Part shown: positions 8,557-17,996 of the stretch, piece after piece
Numbering within the stretch: position 1 is the stretch's first letter
Layout: every line of letters begins with the position of its first letter
DNA from: CAVUCH01 sp963763095
GTDB taxonomy: Bacteria > Acidobacteriota > Vicinamibacteria > Vicinamibacterales > JAENWD01
DNA: 64,000 nucleotides
Assembly (NCBI GenBank): GCA_963763095.1
Contig: CAVXNR010000016.1
Location: 1 to 64,000 of the forward strand
Direction of reading: 5' to 3'
Notes under the pieces: model-generated
Told to the model about the DNA's origin: nothing
Databases searched by the model: none
Seen by the model: the letters and a program-made list of their open reading frames with translations, nothing else
Program-made: the position numbers and the translations under genes

Positions 8557-9135
8557 CTACTGCGCGGCCTTTGCGACCTTCAGCGTTGCCGCCATGTGGC
8601 CGAAGACCGGCCCGTACTTCGCGCGCCCGTCCGGCTGGCTGATGCACACGAGCCGATACAGGCTGCCGCCGCCGTTGAACACATAGACGAGCACCTGCTC
8701 GGGGCCTGCCGGGCCTGTCCGCGTGAAAGACACCGCCAGGTAGCGCCGGCCGTCTGCGCTCTTCATCGCATGTGACAGCGCGCCGACCCCCGCCTGCCCC
8801 TTCGTGATCTCGTCGACCTGCAAGCTCTCGAACACTTCGGTCATGTCCGCTTCGGAGATGGACACCTCGAGCGGCACCCGCTGCACGATTACGGTGGCAT
8901 CGCCCTTCTTCGAGATCAGCACGGCTGCGGTGTTGCCGAACGCGCTTCCCAGCTGCCAGTCGCGCTGGGGCACGTCGACCTGCGACTGCCCACCAGCGAG
9001 CGTGAGCGTGCGGAACTGCACCTTTCCACCGGTGGCCTTCCCGTACGGCGCGTCGGGCGCCTGTGCGGCGCTCACCACGCCGAGCCCGCACGCGACCGTG
9101 ACGAGCAGGGCACGGACTGTCCGGGCAGCTCTCAT
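8557..9135 (-). CDS. Secreted protein of unknown function
   Basis: A 192-residue protein with a typical signal peptide (basic MRAARTVR, hydrophobic core, cleavage near AAQA at about residues 23-26). The start at 9135 is supported by an AGGAGG site four bases upstream; the frame is open back to 9189, inside the preceding gene. The mature part of about 165 residues is beta-rich with no cysteines and no motif I recognise. It follows the FHA/TPR membrane protein gene with a gap of only 8 bp, so the two are probably co-transcribed and may act together at the membrane. Confidence 0.65.
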   Translation of the reverse strand: MRAARTVRALLVTVACGLGVVSAAQAPDAPYGKATGGKVQFRTLTLAGGQSQVDVPQRDWQLGSAFGNTAAVLISKKGDATVIVQRVPLEVSISEADMTEVFESLQVDEITKGQAGVGALSHAMKSADGRRYLAVSFTRTGPAGPEQVLVYVFNGGGSLYRLVCISQPDGRAKYGPVFGHMAATLKVAKAAQ

Positions 9136-9143
9136 CGGGCCTC

Positions 9144-10637
9144 CTATGGCTGCTGCAAGTCTCGCAACGCCTTCTCGCAGTCGCCGCACTCGCCGAGCAG
9201 CAACAGCGCGCGCTTGTACTGCTCGACCGCCTGATCGCGCTTCTTGAAGTTCTGGAAGTTGCGCGCGTTCGAGAGGGCCGCGTTGCCGAGGCCCTTCAGG
9301 CGGGTCTCTACCTGTTGCAGTTCGGCGTCGCCGGTCCCCGGCTGCAGTGAGGCAGCCTTCCGGTAGGCGGCGCGCGCGGCCATGAGGTCCGCCTCCGATC
9401 CGGCCTGCTGGAGCCGTTTCCCGTCCTCGTAGGCGGCCTCCGCCGCCTGGCCGCGCTCACGCGCCTCGAGGGTGTGGACGCTCTCGGTCAGCGCTGTGAG
9501 CTGGGTGTGATCCGGCGCCGCGCTCGTGAGCTGGTCGAGCAGGTTGCGGGCGTCCGTCACATGCCCCGCCTCGACGGCGGCCTGCAGGGCCCCTCCGAGC
9601 TTTTTCACGTCGGCCACCCGCCGCGCGAAGGCCCTCGGGGATTCACGCTTCTGTCGCGTGAGCCCCGTCGCCGGGTCGCTGGACGGCGCGGCCTCCGCAA
9701 CTGCCACGGCGGGCGTTTCAGACGGCGCCTCTAGTGCGGGTACGGCCTCCGCCTGTTCGACCGCCGGCTCCTCCGGGGCCGTGGCGACCGGCACCGCGTC
9801 GATCTGTGTGCGGAGATCGGCGGCTTCGGTGTTCGCCGGATCCAGCGCCAGTGCGGCCTCGACATGCTGCCGGGCCGCATCCAGCTGACCGGCGGCCATC
9901 GTCTCGCGGGCCTTCGCGAGCGCGTCCTGCAGTTGCGCCGCGCGCGCGTCGACCGGCGGCGTGGCCTCGACGGGCACTGCCGTGTCCCGCCGCTGGAGCA
10001 CGAAGCGGATGCTGCCGGCTGCAAGCACCAGGACTACAGCCACGGCTGCGAATGCCGCGAGCTTCTTCGTGCTGGTCCCGTTCCGCTTTGGGCGTCCGTT
10101 TGGCGGTGAGGGGACGACGGGCACCTCCGGCGCGGGCCTCGGAGCGTCTGCGGTTCCCGCCCGAGGTGCCGCGAGCCGCTCGCCTGGCGGTGGCACAACG
10201 TCGGATGGAAAGGGCTGCGGAAGCATCGTGGCCGCCTGCTGAGGATCCACGATGGGTTCGGCGGCAGCGCCTGGGGTTTCGATCGGACGCCCCCCCGGGG
10301 GGACCAGTGCGGGAGCCGTCCCGCCATCTTCGAGCGCCTCGGCGCGCTCGGGATCGAGCACCAGGCGGTACGGCCCCAGCGCCACTTCGACGCCTTCGGT
10401 CAGGGGCGCTGAGTCAATCCGCTCTCCGGCGATCCACGTGCCATTCTGGCTGCCAAGGTCGGCGATGATGTAGTGGTCGTGCTCCCATCGCAGCTCCGCG
10501 TGGAACCGCGAGACACCCTTCGCCGGATCCTGGAGCACCAGGTCGTTCTCCGGCGACCGGCCGATCCGGAGGGTGTAGTCGGTGACGGGGCCCTGCCACT
10601 CGAGAGTGCCATTGCGGTAGACGCTCAGCGTGGGCAC
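9144..10637 (-). CDS. FHA-domain membrane protein with periplasmic TPR-like region
   Basis: About 497 residues from a GTG at 10637. Residues 5-95 are an FHA phosphothreonine-binding domain with all key motifs: GRSPEND, SRFHAEL and LGSQNGTW. A proline-rich linker leads to a single membrane helix near residues 190-215, preceded by a basic stretch, which puts FHA in the cytoplasm. The outer part holds alanine-rich helical repeats that look like TPRs, with an acidic linker between them. It could pass a Ser/Thr-kinase signal across the membrane. No kinase is in the window, but a PP2C phosphatase with its own FHA is at 26.5 kb. It is divergent from the TPR peptidase gene and is followed closely by the secreted protein. 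The frame is open further upstream to 10772, which would overlap the other gene. Confidence 0.82.
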   Translation of the reverse strand: MPTLSVYRNGTLEWQGPVTDYTLRIGRSPENDLVLQDPAKGVSRFHAELRWEHDHYIIADLGSQNGTWIAGERIDSAPLTEGVEVALGPYRLVLDPERAEALEDGGTAPALVPPGGRPIETPGAAAEPIVDPQQAATMLPQPFPSDVVPPPGERLAAPRAGTADAPRPAPEVPVVPSPPNGRPKRNGTSTKKLAAFAAVAVVLVLAAGSIRFVLQRRDTAVPVEATPPVDARAAQLQDALAKARETMAAGQLDAARQHVEAALALDPANTEAADLRTQIDAVPVATAPEEPAVEQAEAVPALEAPSETPAVAVAEAAPSSDPATGLTRQKRESPRAFARRVADVKKLGGALQAAVEAGHVTDARNLLDQLTSAAPDHTQLTALTESVHTLEARERGQAAEAAYEDGKRLQQAGSEADLMAARAAYRKAASLQPGTGDAELQQVETRLKGLGNAALSNARNFQNFKKRDQAVEQYKRALLLLGECGDCEKALRDLQQP

Positions 10638-10756
10638 GACACTACTCCAGGCTCCTGGATCATCCTGGGCCGGTATGCTACCACTACAGTCACGTCGGCG
10701 GTTGAGCGCGACCGTTGCTGCACACTCTGGCCGGGGACGGCGCGGAATCCGTGCGC

Positions 10757-10762
10757 TATACT
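10757..10762 (+). promoter_or_regulatory. Candidate -10 element (leaderless-type) for TPR-MA gene
   Basis: TATACT ends 8 bases before the ATG at 10771, so transcription would begin at or next to the start codon. I find no good -35 at 16-18 bp. The same layout recurs upstream of other genes in this window. Confidence 0.4.
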
Positions 10763-10770
10763 CGAATTCC

Positions 10771-13338
10771 ATGCGGTCATCTGAACGACCGCTGCGTGCG
10801 TTGCGGCGGTCGGTGCGTACGTCCGCGCTCGAAGGGAGCGCGGTCCTGCTGCTGGCGACAACGGCGGTCCTTCCCGCGGAGGCACAGTCGCGGGCGCTCG
10901 AGGCACAGGCCTCACCGGCATCGATCGTCTCCGACGCCCAGCGCGCATACCGGTCAGGCCACTACGACACCGTCGAACAACTGGTCGGACCGCTCGCCGC
11001 GAGTGACCCTGATGCCGCGCTGTTGCACGCGCGCGCCGCGGCCGCGCGAGGCCGGTACGACGATGCACTCGATCGCCTGACACCGCTCGCGGCCGCCGAT
11101 CGCGGCGGCGCGGGGGCCCTCGAGCTCGGGCTCCTGCAGTGCTCGCTCGGCCGGCGCGCGGAGGCGGAGTCGGTGCTGGAGGCGGTCATCCGGCGTGCCT
11201 CGCGCGCTGACGGGGCGGCCACGGGACGTGCGGCGCGGGCGGCCCATGCGCTCGGGCGAGTGCAACAGGCGAACGACCTCTTTCGCGACGCCGCCGCGAT
11301 GGTCGGAGACGACCCCGAACTGCAGACCGCCTGGGGCGATCTGCTCGTCGAAAAGCACCAGAACGCCGACGCGGCCCGCTCCTATCGGGCGGCCATTCAA
11401 GCCGACCGCGGCTATGCGCCCGCGTATGTCGGCCTCGGCGAGGCGATGGCCGACACCAATCCACCCATGGCGCGGCAACTCGTCGAGCGGGCGTTGACGC
11501 TGAACACGTCCCTCGTTGCCGCGCACGTATTCGTTGCGGAACTGGCGCTCAACGATCGCGACACCGCCGCGGCCGCGAGCGCGATCGACCGTGCGCTTGC
11601 GGTCAATCCGTCGAGTCTCGATGCCCGCGCCCTGCAGGCGGCCGTCGCCTGGATCGAAGACAGGATCCCCGATTTCGAGGCGCATGCCGCCGCCGCGCTC
11701 GCGATCAACCCGCGGTTCGGGGCTGTCTACCGCATCGCCGGCACGCACGCGGCGCGGCACTATCGCTTCGAGGACGCGGTGGCGTTGACGAGAAAGGGGC
11801 TGACGATCGATCCGGAGGACACGCGCGCCTACGCGGAACTGGGGGTGCACCTGTTGCGTACCGGTGACGAACCCGGCGCGCGGTCCGTGCTCGAGCGCGC
11901 CTTCCGCGACGACCCGTACGACATCGTCACCTACAACCTTCTGGCCCTTCTCGACACGCTGGACACCTTCGTGACCGTGCAGGATGGCTCTGTGACCTTC
12001 CGGCTGCATCCGGACGAGGCCGCCGTGCTGCGCGAGCATGCGATCCCGCTGGCCCACGCGGCACTCAGCACGCTGGCAGAGCGGTACGGGCTGATGCCCC
12101 AAGGTCCCATCCTCATCGAGATCTTTCCCAGGCACGACGACTTCGCCGTGCGCAACCTCGGGTTGCCCGGCATGATCGGCGCGCTGGGCGCCTGTTTCGG
12201 CCGCGTAGTCACGCTCGACTCCCCGAAGGCGCGCCCGCCAGGCAGCTTCAACTGGCAGGCGACGCTCTGGCACGAGCTCACGCACGTCGTCACGCTCCAG
12301 ATGTCGAAGCAGCGGGTGCCGAGATGGTTGACCGAAGGCATCTCCGAGTACGAGGAGCAGCGCGCGCGCCCGGAATGGGGCCGCCCCATGCAGGCGCAGT
12401 TCGCCGAGGCCATCGATCGCGGCGAGGTCGTACCGCTCGAGGAGCTGAATGCGGCTTTCAGCGACCCCCAGCGCATCACTCTCGCGTACTACCAGGCGTC
12501 CCTGGTGGTGGAGCACCTCCTCTCCGCTCACGGCGCACAGGCGCTTGGCAGGCTGTTGCGGGCCTACGGCGAAGGGCGGGACACCGAGACCGCCATTCGC
12601 GAGTCTCTCGGCGTGCCACTGACTGCGCTCCAGGAGACGTTCACTGCCTTCGTGGAGAAGCGGTTCGCTCCGCTGCGCGCGGCACTGGCCGCACCGGAAG
12701 ACGTCGACCTGACGGCAGAGACGTCATTGCAGGCGATCCGCGCGCTCGCCGCCGAGCACGCGGGCAGCTATCCGGTGCAGCTGGCGCTCGCGCAGGTGCT
12801 CCAGGATGCCGGTGACCGCGACGGTGCGATGGACGCGTACGAAGCGGCCGATGCCCTGGCGCCGGTGAGCACGGGTGCCGAGAGCCCCTTGGCATTGCTG
12901 GCGGCCCTCGCGCTGGAAGCGGGCGATTCCCCGCGTGCGGTGGCGGCGCTCGAGCGGCTGGTCGCGCGCGACGGCGACAACGTCGAAGCGGCCCGCCAGC
13001 TTGCGGGACTCCTCGACGATCCGGCGGATGCAGCGCGGCACCTGCGTGCGCAGGCCCGCGTGGCGGAACTGGATCCCTTTGACGCAGCCGCACACTCCGC
13101 GCTCGGCCGCGGGGCGCTCGCGGCGGGTGAACTGGAGACGGCGGCCCGCTGGTTCCGCGTGGCCCTCGCGGCTGGCGCGAGCGACCCGGTCTCGGCCCAC
13201 ACGGACCTTGCAGAGGCCTACTTTCGGAGCGGCGCTCACCTCGACGCCCGCGCGCAGACGCTGGCCGCCCTCGAGCTCGCGCCGACCTATCCCCGGGCGC
13301 AGGACTTGCTCCTCGCAATCGTGGACACCGCGAGATGA
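10771..13338 (+). CDS. TPR-repeat protein with peptidase MA-like metalloprotease domain
   Basis: An 855-residue exported protein. The ATG at 10771 gives a good signal peptide (basic start, hydrophobic core, AEAQS cleavage at about residue 38); the frame is open to 10630 but that part overlaps the divergent FHA gene. Residues 45-400 and 640-850 are alanine-rich TPR helices. Between them, a gluzincin-type zinc site HELTH is at residues 501-505, followed about 20 residues later by LTEGISEYEE, whose Glu would be the third ligand. This is the peptidase MA superfamily. It would act in the periplasm on unknown substrates. The stop overlaps the DUF4159 start (ATGA), so it heads a long coupled operon leading to MoxR and the VWA genes. 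Confidence 0.85.
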   Translation: MRSSERPLRALRRSVRTSALEGSAVLLLATTAVLPAEAQSRALEAQASPASIVSDAQRAYRSGHYDTVEQLVGPLAASDPDAALLHARAAAARGRYDDALDRLTPLAAADRGGAGALELGLLQCSLGRRAEAESVLEAVIRRASRADGAATGRAARAAHALGRVQQANDLFRDAAAMVGDDPELQTAWGDLLVEKHQNADAARSYRAAIQADRGYAPAYVGLGEAMADTNPPMARQLVERALTLNTSLVAAHVFVAELALNDRDTAAAASAIDRALAVNPSSLDARALQAAVAWIEDRIPDFEAHAAAALAINPRFGAVYRIAGTHAARHYRFEDAVALTRKGLTIDPEDTRAYAELGVHLLRTGDEPGARSVLERAFRDDPYDIVTYNLLALLDTLDTFVTVQDGSVTFRLHPDEAAVLREHAIPLAHAALSTLAERYGLMPQGPILIEIFPRHDDFAVRNLGLPGMIGALGACFGRVVTLDSPKARPPGSFNWQATLWHELTHVVTLQMSKQRVPRWLTEGISEYEEQRARPEWGRPMQAQFAEAIDRGEVVPLEELNAAFSDPQRITLAYYQASLVVEHLLSAHGAQALGRLLRAYGEGRDTETAIRESLGVPLTALQETFTAFVEKRFAPLRAALAAPEDVDLTAETSLQAIRALAAEHAGSYPVQLALAQVLQDAGDRDGAMDAYEAADALAPVSTGAESPLALLAALALEAGDSPRAVAALERLVARDGDNVEAARQLAGLLDDPADAARHLRAQARVAELDPFDAAAHSALGRGALAAGELETAARWFRVALAAGASDPVSAHTDLAEAYFRSGAHLDARAQTLAALELAPTYPRAQDLLLAIVDTAR

Positions 13339-14126
13339 CACCGCGCCTGGTCCTCGCGGTCGTGCTGGTCACGGGGACCATGCTGGTGGTCCCCGGCACG
13401 GTGCTCAAAGAGGCCGAAGCGCAGCTCGTGCGCGACTCGCGCTTTGCCGGTCTGCAGTGGACGTTCGTCCGGATCAAGTACACGGCGAACACCCAGCCGG
13501 GTCGCTATCGCATGGAGTACCGGGGAGAGCCCTGGGCGATCGACGGCCCGGCTGCCGAACAGAATCTGTCTCGGCGGGTCAAGACCGTCACCGCGGTAGA
13601 CGTTGCCGATCCGATCGTGTTGACGCTCGAGGATCCGAGGCTCTGGGAGCATCCGTGGATCTATTTCGTCGAACCCGGCAACCTGCGCCTGACCGAGGCG
13701 GAAGTGCCGATCCTGCGCGAGTTTCTGCTGCGCGGAGGGACCGCCACATTCGACGACTTTCATGGCCCGTACGAGTGGGACAACCTGGTCCGCGAGCTCA
13801 AGCGCGTGTTTCCCGAGCGGGAGATCGTGGAGCTCGAACCGTCGCACCCGATCTTCAGCTGCTTCTACAAGCTCGAGAAATATCCGCAGACGCCCGGGCT
13901 CGGCTCGTTCTTCAGCGGCCGCACCTGGGAGAAGGGCGGGTTCATCCCCCACCTGCGCGCGGTGCTCGACGATCGCGAGCGGCCCATGGTGCTGATCAAC
14001 TGGAACACCGACATGGGCGACGGGTGGGAGTGGTCCAATGCCGAGGAGTATCCCGGCTACTTCCGGTACACGGCCGAAGCGTACCGAATGGGCATCAACG
14101 AAGTGATCTACGCGCTGACGCATTGA
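13335..14126 (+). CDS. DUF4159 domain protein
   Basis: A 263-residue protein with an N-terminal signal or anchor helix (residues 2-22). The rest matches DUF4159: a FVRIKYTANTQPGRYRMEY region, a flavodoxin/GATase-like core with LREFLLRGGTATFDDFHGP, and a C-terminal GWEWSN...YRMGINEVIYALTH block. DUF4159 proteins are commonly found with MoxR ATPases and VWA proteins. The start overlaps the peptidase stop (ATGA), and MoxR follows after 32 bp. Its biochemical role is unknown; it may be a non-catalytic binding partner in the complex. Confidence 0.85.
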   Translation: MTPRLVLAVVLVTGTMLVVPGTVLKEAEAQLVRDSRFAGLQWTFVRIKYTANTQPGRYRMEYRGEPWAIDGPAAEQNLSRRVKTVTAVDVADPIVLTLEDPRLWEHPWIYFVEPGNLRLTEAEVPILREFLLRGGTATFDDFHGPYEWDNLVRELKRVFPEREIVELEPSHPIFSCFYKLEKYPQTPGLGSFFSGRTWEKGGFIPHLRAVLDDRERPMVLINWNTDMGDGWEWSNAEEYPGYFRYTAEAYRMGINEVIYALTH

Positions 14127-14158
14127 GCGCCCGGCGCGCAGGGGTGGAGCCAGGATTC

Positions 14159-15181
<1,023 letters not shown>

Positions 15182-15182
15182 C

Positions 15183-16094
15183 GTGGCGGTGACCAGCAGT
15201 CGATCGGGCGAGGCGCGGTTTCTCGATCCCACGGTGATCGCGCGCATCGCGAGCCTCGAGCTCAAGGCGCGCACCATCGTCGAGGGGTTCCTCTCGGGGC
15301 TGCACCGGAGTCCGCTGAAGGGGTTCAGCGTGGAGTTCGCCGAGTACCGGCAGTACCTGCCGGGCGACGATCTCTCGACGATCGACTGGAAGGTGTACGC
15401 CCGATCCGACCGCTATTACGTGAAGAAGTACGAGGAGGAAACCAACCTCCGTGCGCATCTGCTGCTGGACATCAGTGCCTCGATGAACTACGGCTCCGCG
15501 GCGTTGACCAAGCGCGAGTACGGATCGTGCCTGGCCGCATCTCTCGCCTACCTGATGGCCCGGCAGCGTGATGCGGCGGGCCTGGTGACGTTCGATGACC
15601 GCATTCTCGGATGGCTGCCGCCGAGCATCCGTCCCGGGCACCTGCGTGCGCTGCTGCTCACACTCGACCGGCTGCCGGCGGGTGCGCGAACCGACGCGGG
15701 CCGTCCATTGCACCAGCTCGCCGACTCGCTCGCCAAGCGCGGGATGATCGTCCTGATTTCCGACCTGCTCGACGATCCGGCACGCGTAATCGACGGGCTG
15801 AAGCACTTCCGGTTCCGCGGCAACGACGTCCTCGTGCTGCATGTGCTCGATCACGCCGAGTTGACATTCCCGTTCGATCGCCCGATTACGTTTCGCGACC
15901 TCGAGACCGACGAGGAGGTCATCGCCTCGCCGTCGGAGGTGCGCGAGCAATACTTGACCGGCATCCGCGGCCTCGTGGACACGTATCAGCGCGAGCTGCG
16001 GTCGGTCGGGATCGATTACCAGCTCGTCGACACCAGCGAGCCGCTGGATCGTGCGCTGCTGTCATACCTGGCCGTTCGTGGCCGCCGCCAGTAG
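15183..16094 (+). CDS. DUF58 / VWA-like protein
   Basis: About 303 residues from a GTG at 15183, directly behind MoxR. The DUF58 signature is plain: YLPGDDLSTIDWKVYARSDRYYVKKYEEE at about residues 60-90, split as YLPGDD, IDWKVYAR and KKYEEE. A VWA metal site of the DISASM type follows near residue 99. DUF58 proteins are the usual companion of MoxR in aerotolerance-type operons. It has no membrane helix and is likely cytoplasmic, with the cell's BatA-like membrane protein next in the operon. An ATG at 15141 inside moxR would be an alternative start. Confidence 0.92.
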   Translation: MAVTSSRSGEARFLDPTVIARIASLELKARTIVEGFLSGLHRSPLKGFSVEFAEYRQYLPGDDLSTIDWKVYARSDRYYVKKYEEETNLRAHLLLDISASMNYGSAALTKREYGSCLAASLAYLMARQRDAAGLVTFDDRILGWLPPSIRPGHLRALLLTLDRLPAGARTDAGRPLHQLADSLAKRGMIVLISDLLDDPARVIDGLKHFRFRGNDVLVLHVLDHAELTFPFDRPITFRDLETDEEVIASPSEVREQYLTGIRGLVDTYQRELRSVGIDYQLVDTSEPLDRALLSYLAVRGRRQ

Positions 16095-16112
16095 ACGAAT
16101 GAAGGTGCTGGC

Positions 16113-17996
16113 GTGGACCTGCGATTCCTCTCCCCGCTGTTCCTGATCGGCCTCGCCGCTGCGGCGGTTCCCATCGCCATTCACTTGTTTCGCCGGCAAG
16201 CCGAGCCCGTCCTGCCCTTCGGCACGGTACGCTTTCTGAGGCGCGTGCCGATCGAGCACGCGCGCCGCCGCCGGCTGCGTGAATGGCTGCTCCTCGCGTT
16301 GCGCACGCTCGCGCTGGTGCTGTTTGCGCTCTCGTTCGCCCGGCCGTACCTGGCCGACACACGCGCGGCACAGACAGGGCCGGTGACTGTCATCGCCGTG
16401 GACACGTCGTACAGCATGTCAGCGCCGCCGCAGGTGGAGCGCGCGCGCGCGCTGGCCCTGCAGGCAATCAAGGATGCGCGGGCGGATCGCGCCGTGGCGC
16501 TGATGGTCTTCGACGAGCGCGCCGCAATGGTGGTGGCGCCCACGATGGACCGGGGAATCGTCCGCGCGGCGCTCGATCGTATCGCGCCAGGCCCGCGAAG
16601 CACCCGCTACGGCGCCGCGATCACGGCAGCCGCAGACGTTCTGGCGGGCCGCGGCGGACGCCTCGTCGTCGTGTCGGACCTGCAGCAGAACGGGTGGGTG
16701 GATGCGAGCGCCGCCGCCCTGCCCGCGGGCACCGAAGTGGAGGCCCTGGACGTGGGCGCCCCCCGAGGCAACCTCGCCGTCGTATCTCTGCGACGGCAGG
16801 ACGGGGGCATGACGGCCACCCTCCGTAACGGCGGGACGGAGCCGAAACCGGCGCGCGTGGCCCTGACCATTGAGGGCCGCGCGCGCGCCGAACGGCAGGT
16901 CACGATTCCCGCGGGAGCGTCCCAGGAGGTGCACTTCGCGCTGCCGCTTCCGGCCGCGGGCGCGGTGCGGGCGGAGGTCACGGACCCGCACGGCTACGCC
17001 GCCGACAACGTCAGGTTTGCCGTGCTCGACACGCCTCCGCGGCCCAGAATCGCCGCGATCACGACCGCGGGGGCCGCGAGCGGTGACAGCTTCTATGTGG
17101 AGCGGGCACTTGCCGCGGCAGAGGGACCGGACGGCATGCGCCTCGAACGGGTGACGATGGACACCGTATCCGCGAATCCCGCCGTCCTCGAGAACGCCGC
17201 CGGCATCCTGTTGTTCTCCACCTCGGGACTGGACCGCCGCGCGAGCGACGCGATCAGCGGGGCCGTGAACGGAGGCGCGGGGCTCCTGCTGGTGCCCGGA
17301 CCTTCGCTGGACCCGACGCGCGCATCGCCCGCATTGCCGGCCGTGCTCGGTGCGCGGGCGACAGCGATCGACGTCAGCGACGATCCGCTGACGTTCGCGC
17401 CAACCGACGTCAGGCATCCTGTGTTCGCGGCATTCGGCACCGAGGGGGGCCTCCTCGGCTCGGCGCGCTTCCGGCGCACGGTGCGCTGGTCCGCCTCCCA
17501 GACGCGTCGACCCCTCGCCCGCTTCAGCAATGGGGCACCGGCGCTCGTGGAGGTGACCGGCGCGAGCGGGCACATCCTGCTGCTGGCGAGCGATCTCGCG
17601 AACGCCTGGAACGATTTTGCGCTGCACCCCGCCTTTGTGCCGTTCGTGCACGACCTGGTGCGGTACCTCGCGGCGGGCCGGCGGGCGGGCACCGAGTACC
17701 GGGTGGGGGAGTGGGGAGGCGCGGGAGGCGACCGACCCGGCGTTCTCACGACCGGTGGACCGCGAGGGGAGACCGGCCGTCGAATCGCCGTGAACGTCGA
17801 TCTACGCGAGGCCGACGGGCCGCGGTTGACGCCAGCCGCCTTCGCCGCGGCGGTGCCCCGGGGCGCGGACCCGGGGCACGGGCCTGCCGAGGCGTCGCAG
17901 CGCAATCGTGAGGGTGACCAGTCGCTCTGGCGGTACGGCCTGATGGTGATGCTCGCCGGCCTTGCGGCAGAGAGCCTGATCGGGCGCAGGGCGTGA
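16113..17996 (+). CDS. BatA-like VWA membrane protein
   Basis: A 627-residue protein. It begins with the BatA N-terminal anchor (FLSPLFLIGLAAAAVPIAIH, then RRQ and the FRTVRFL-type segment), followed by a second helix near residue 60. A VWA domain with the MIDAS motif DTSYSM starts near residue 93. The middle is beta-rich and extracytoplasmic, with a GATase-like fold around residues 340-430. A final helix lies at the C-terminus before GRRA. The GTG start at 16113 has AAGG about 8 bases upstream. It would sit in the inner membrane and bind metal-dependent ligands or partners controlled by MoxR. The end overlaps the next start (GTGA). Confidence 0.88.
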   Translation: MDLRFLSPLFLIGLAAAAVPIAIHLFRRQAEPVLPFGTVRFLRRVPIEHARRRRLREWLLLALRTLALVLFALSFARPYLADTRAAQTGPVTVIAVDTSYSMSAPPQVERARALALQAIKDARADRAVALMVFDERAAMVVAPTMDRGIVRAALDRIAPGPRSTRYGAAITAAADVLAGRGGRLVVVSDLQQNGWVDASAAALPAGTEVEALDVGAPRGNLAVVSLRRQDGGMTATLRNGGTEPKPARVALTIEGRARAERQVTIPAGASQEVHFALPLPAAGAVRAEVTDPHGYAADNVRFAVLDTPPRPRIAAITTAGAASGDSFYVERALAAAEGPDGMRLERVTMDTVSANPAVLENAAGILLFSTSGLDRRASDAISGAVNGGAGLLLVPGPSLDPTRASPALPAVLGARATAIDVSDDPLTFAPTDVRHPVFAAFGTEGGLLGSARFRRTVRWSASQTRRPLARFSNGAPALVEVTGASGHILLLASDLANAWNDFALHPAFVPFVHDLVRYLAAGRRAGTEYRVGEWGGAGGDRPGVLTTGGPRGETGRRIAVNVDLREADGPRLTPAAFAAAVPRGADPGHGPAEASQRNREGDQSLWRYGLMVMLAGLAAESLIGRRA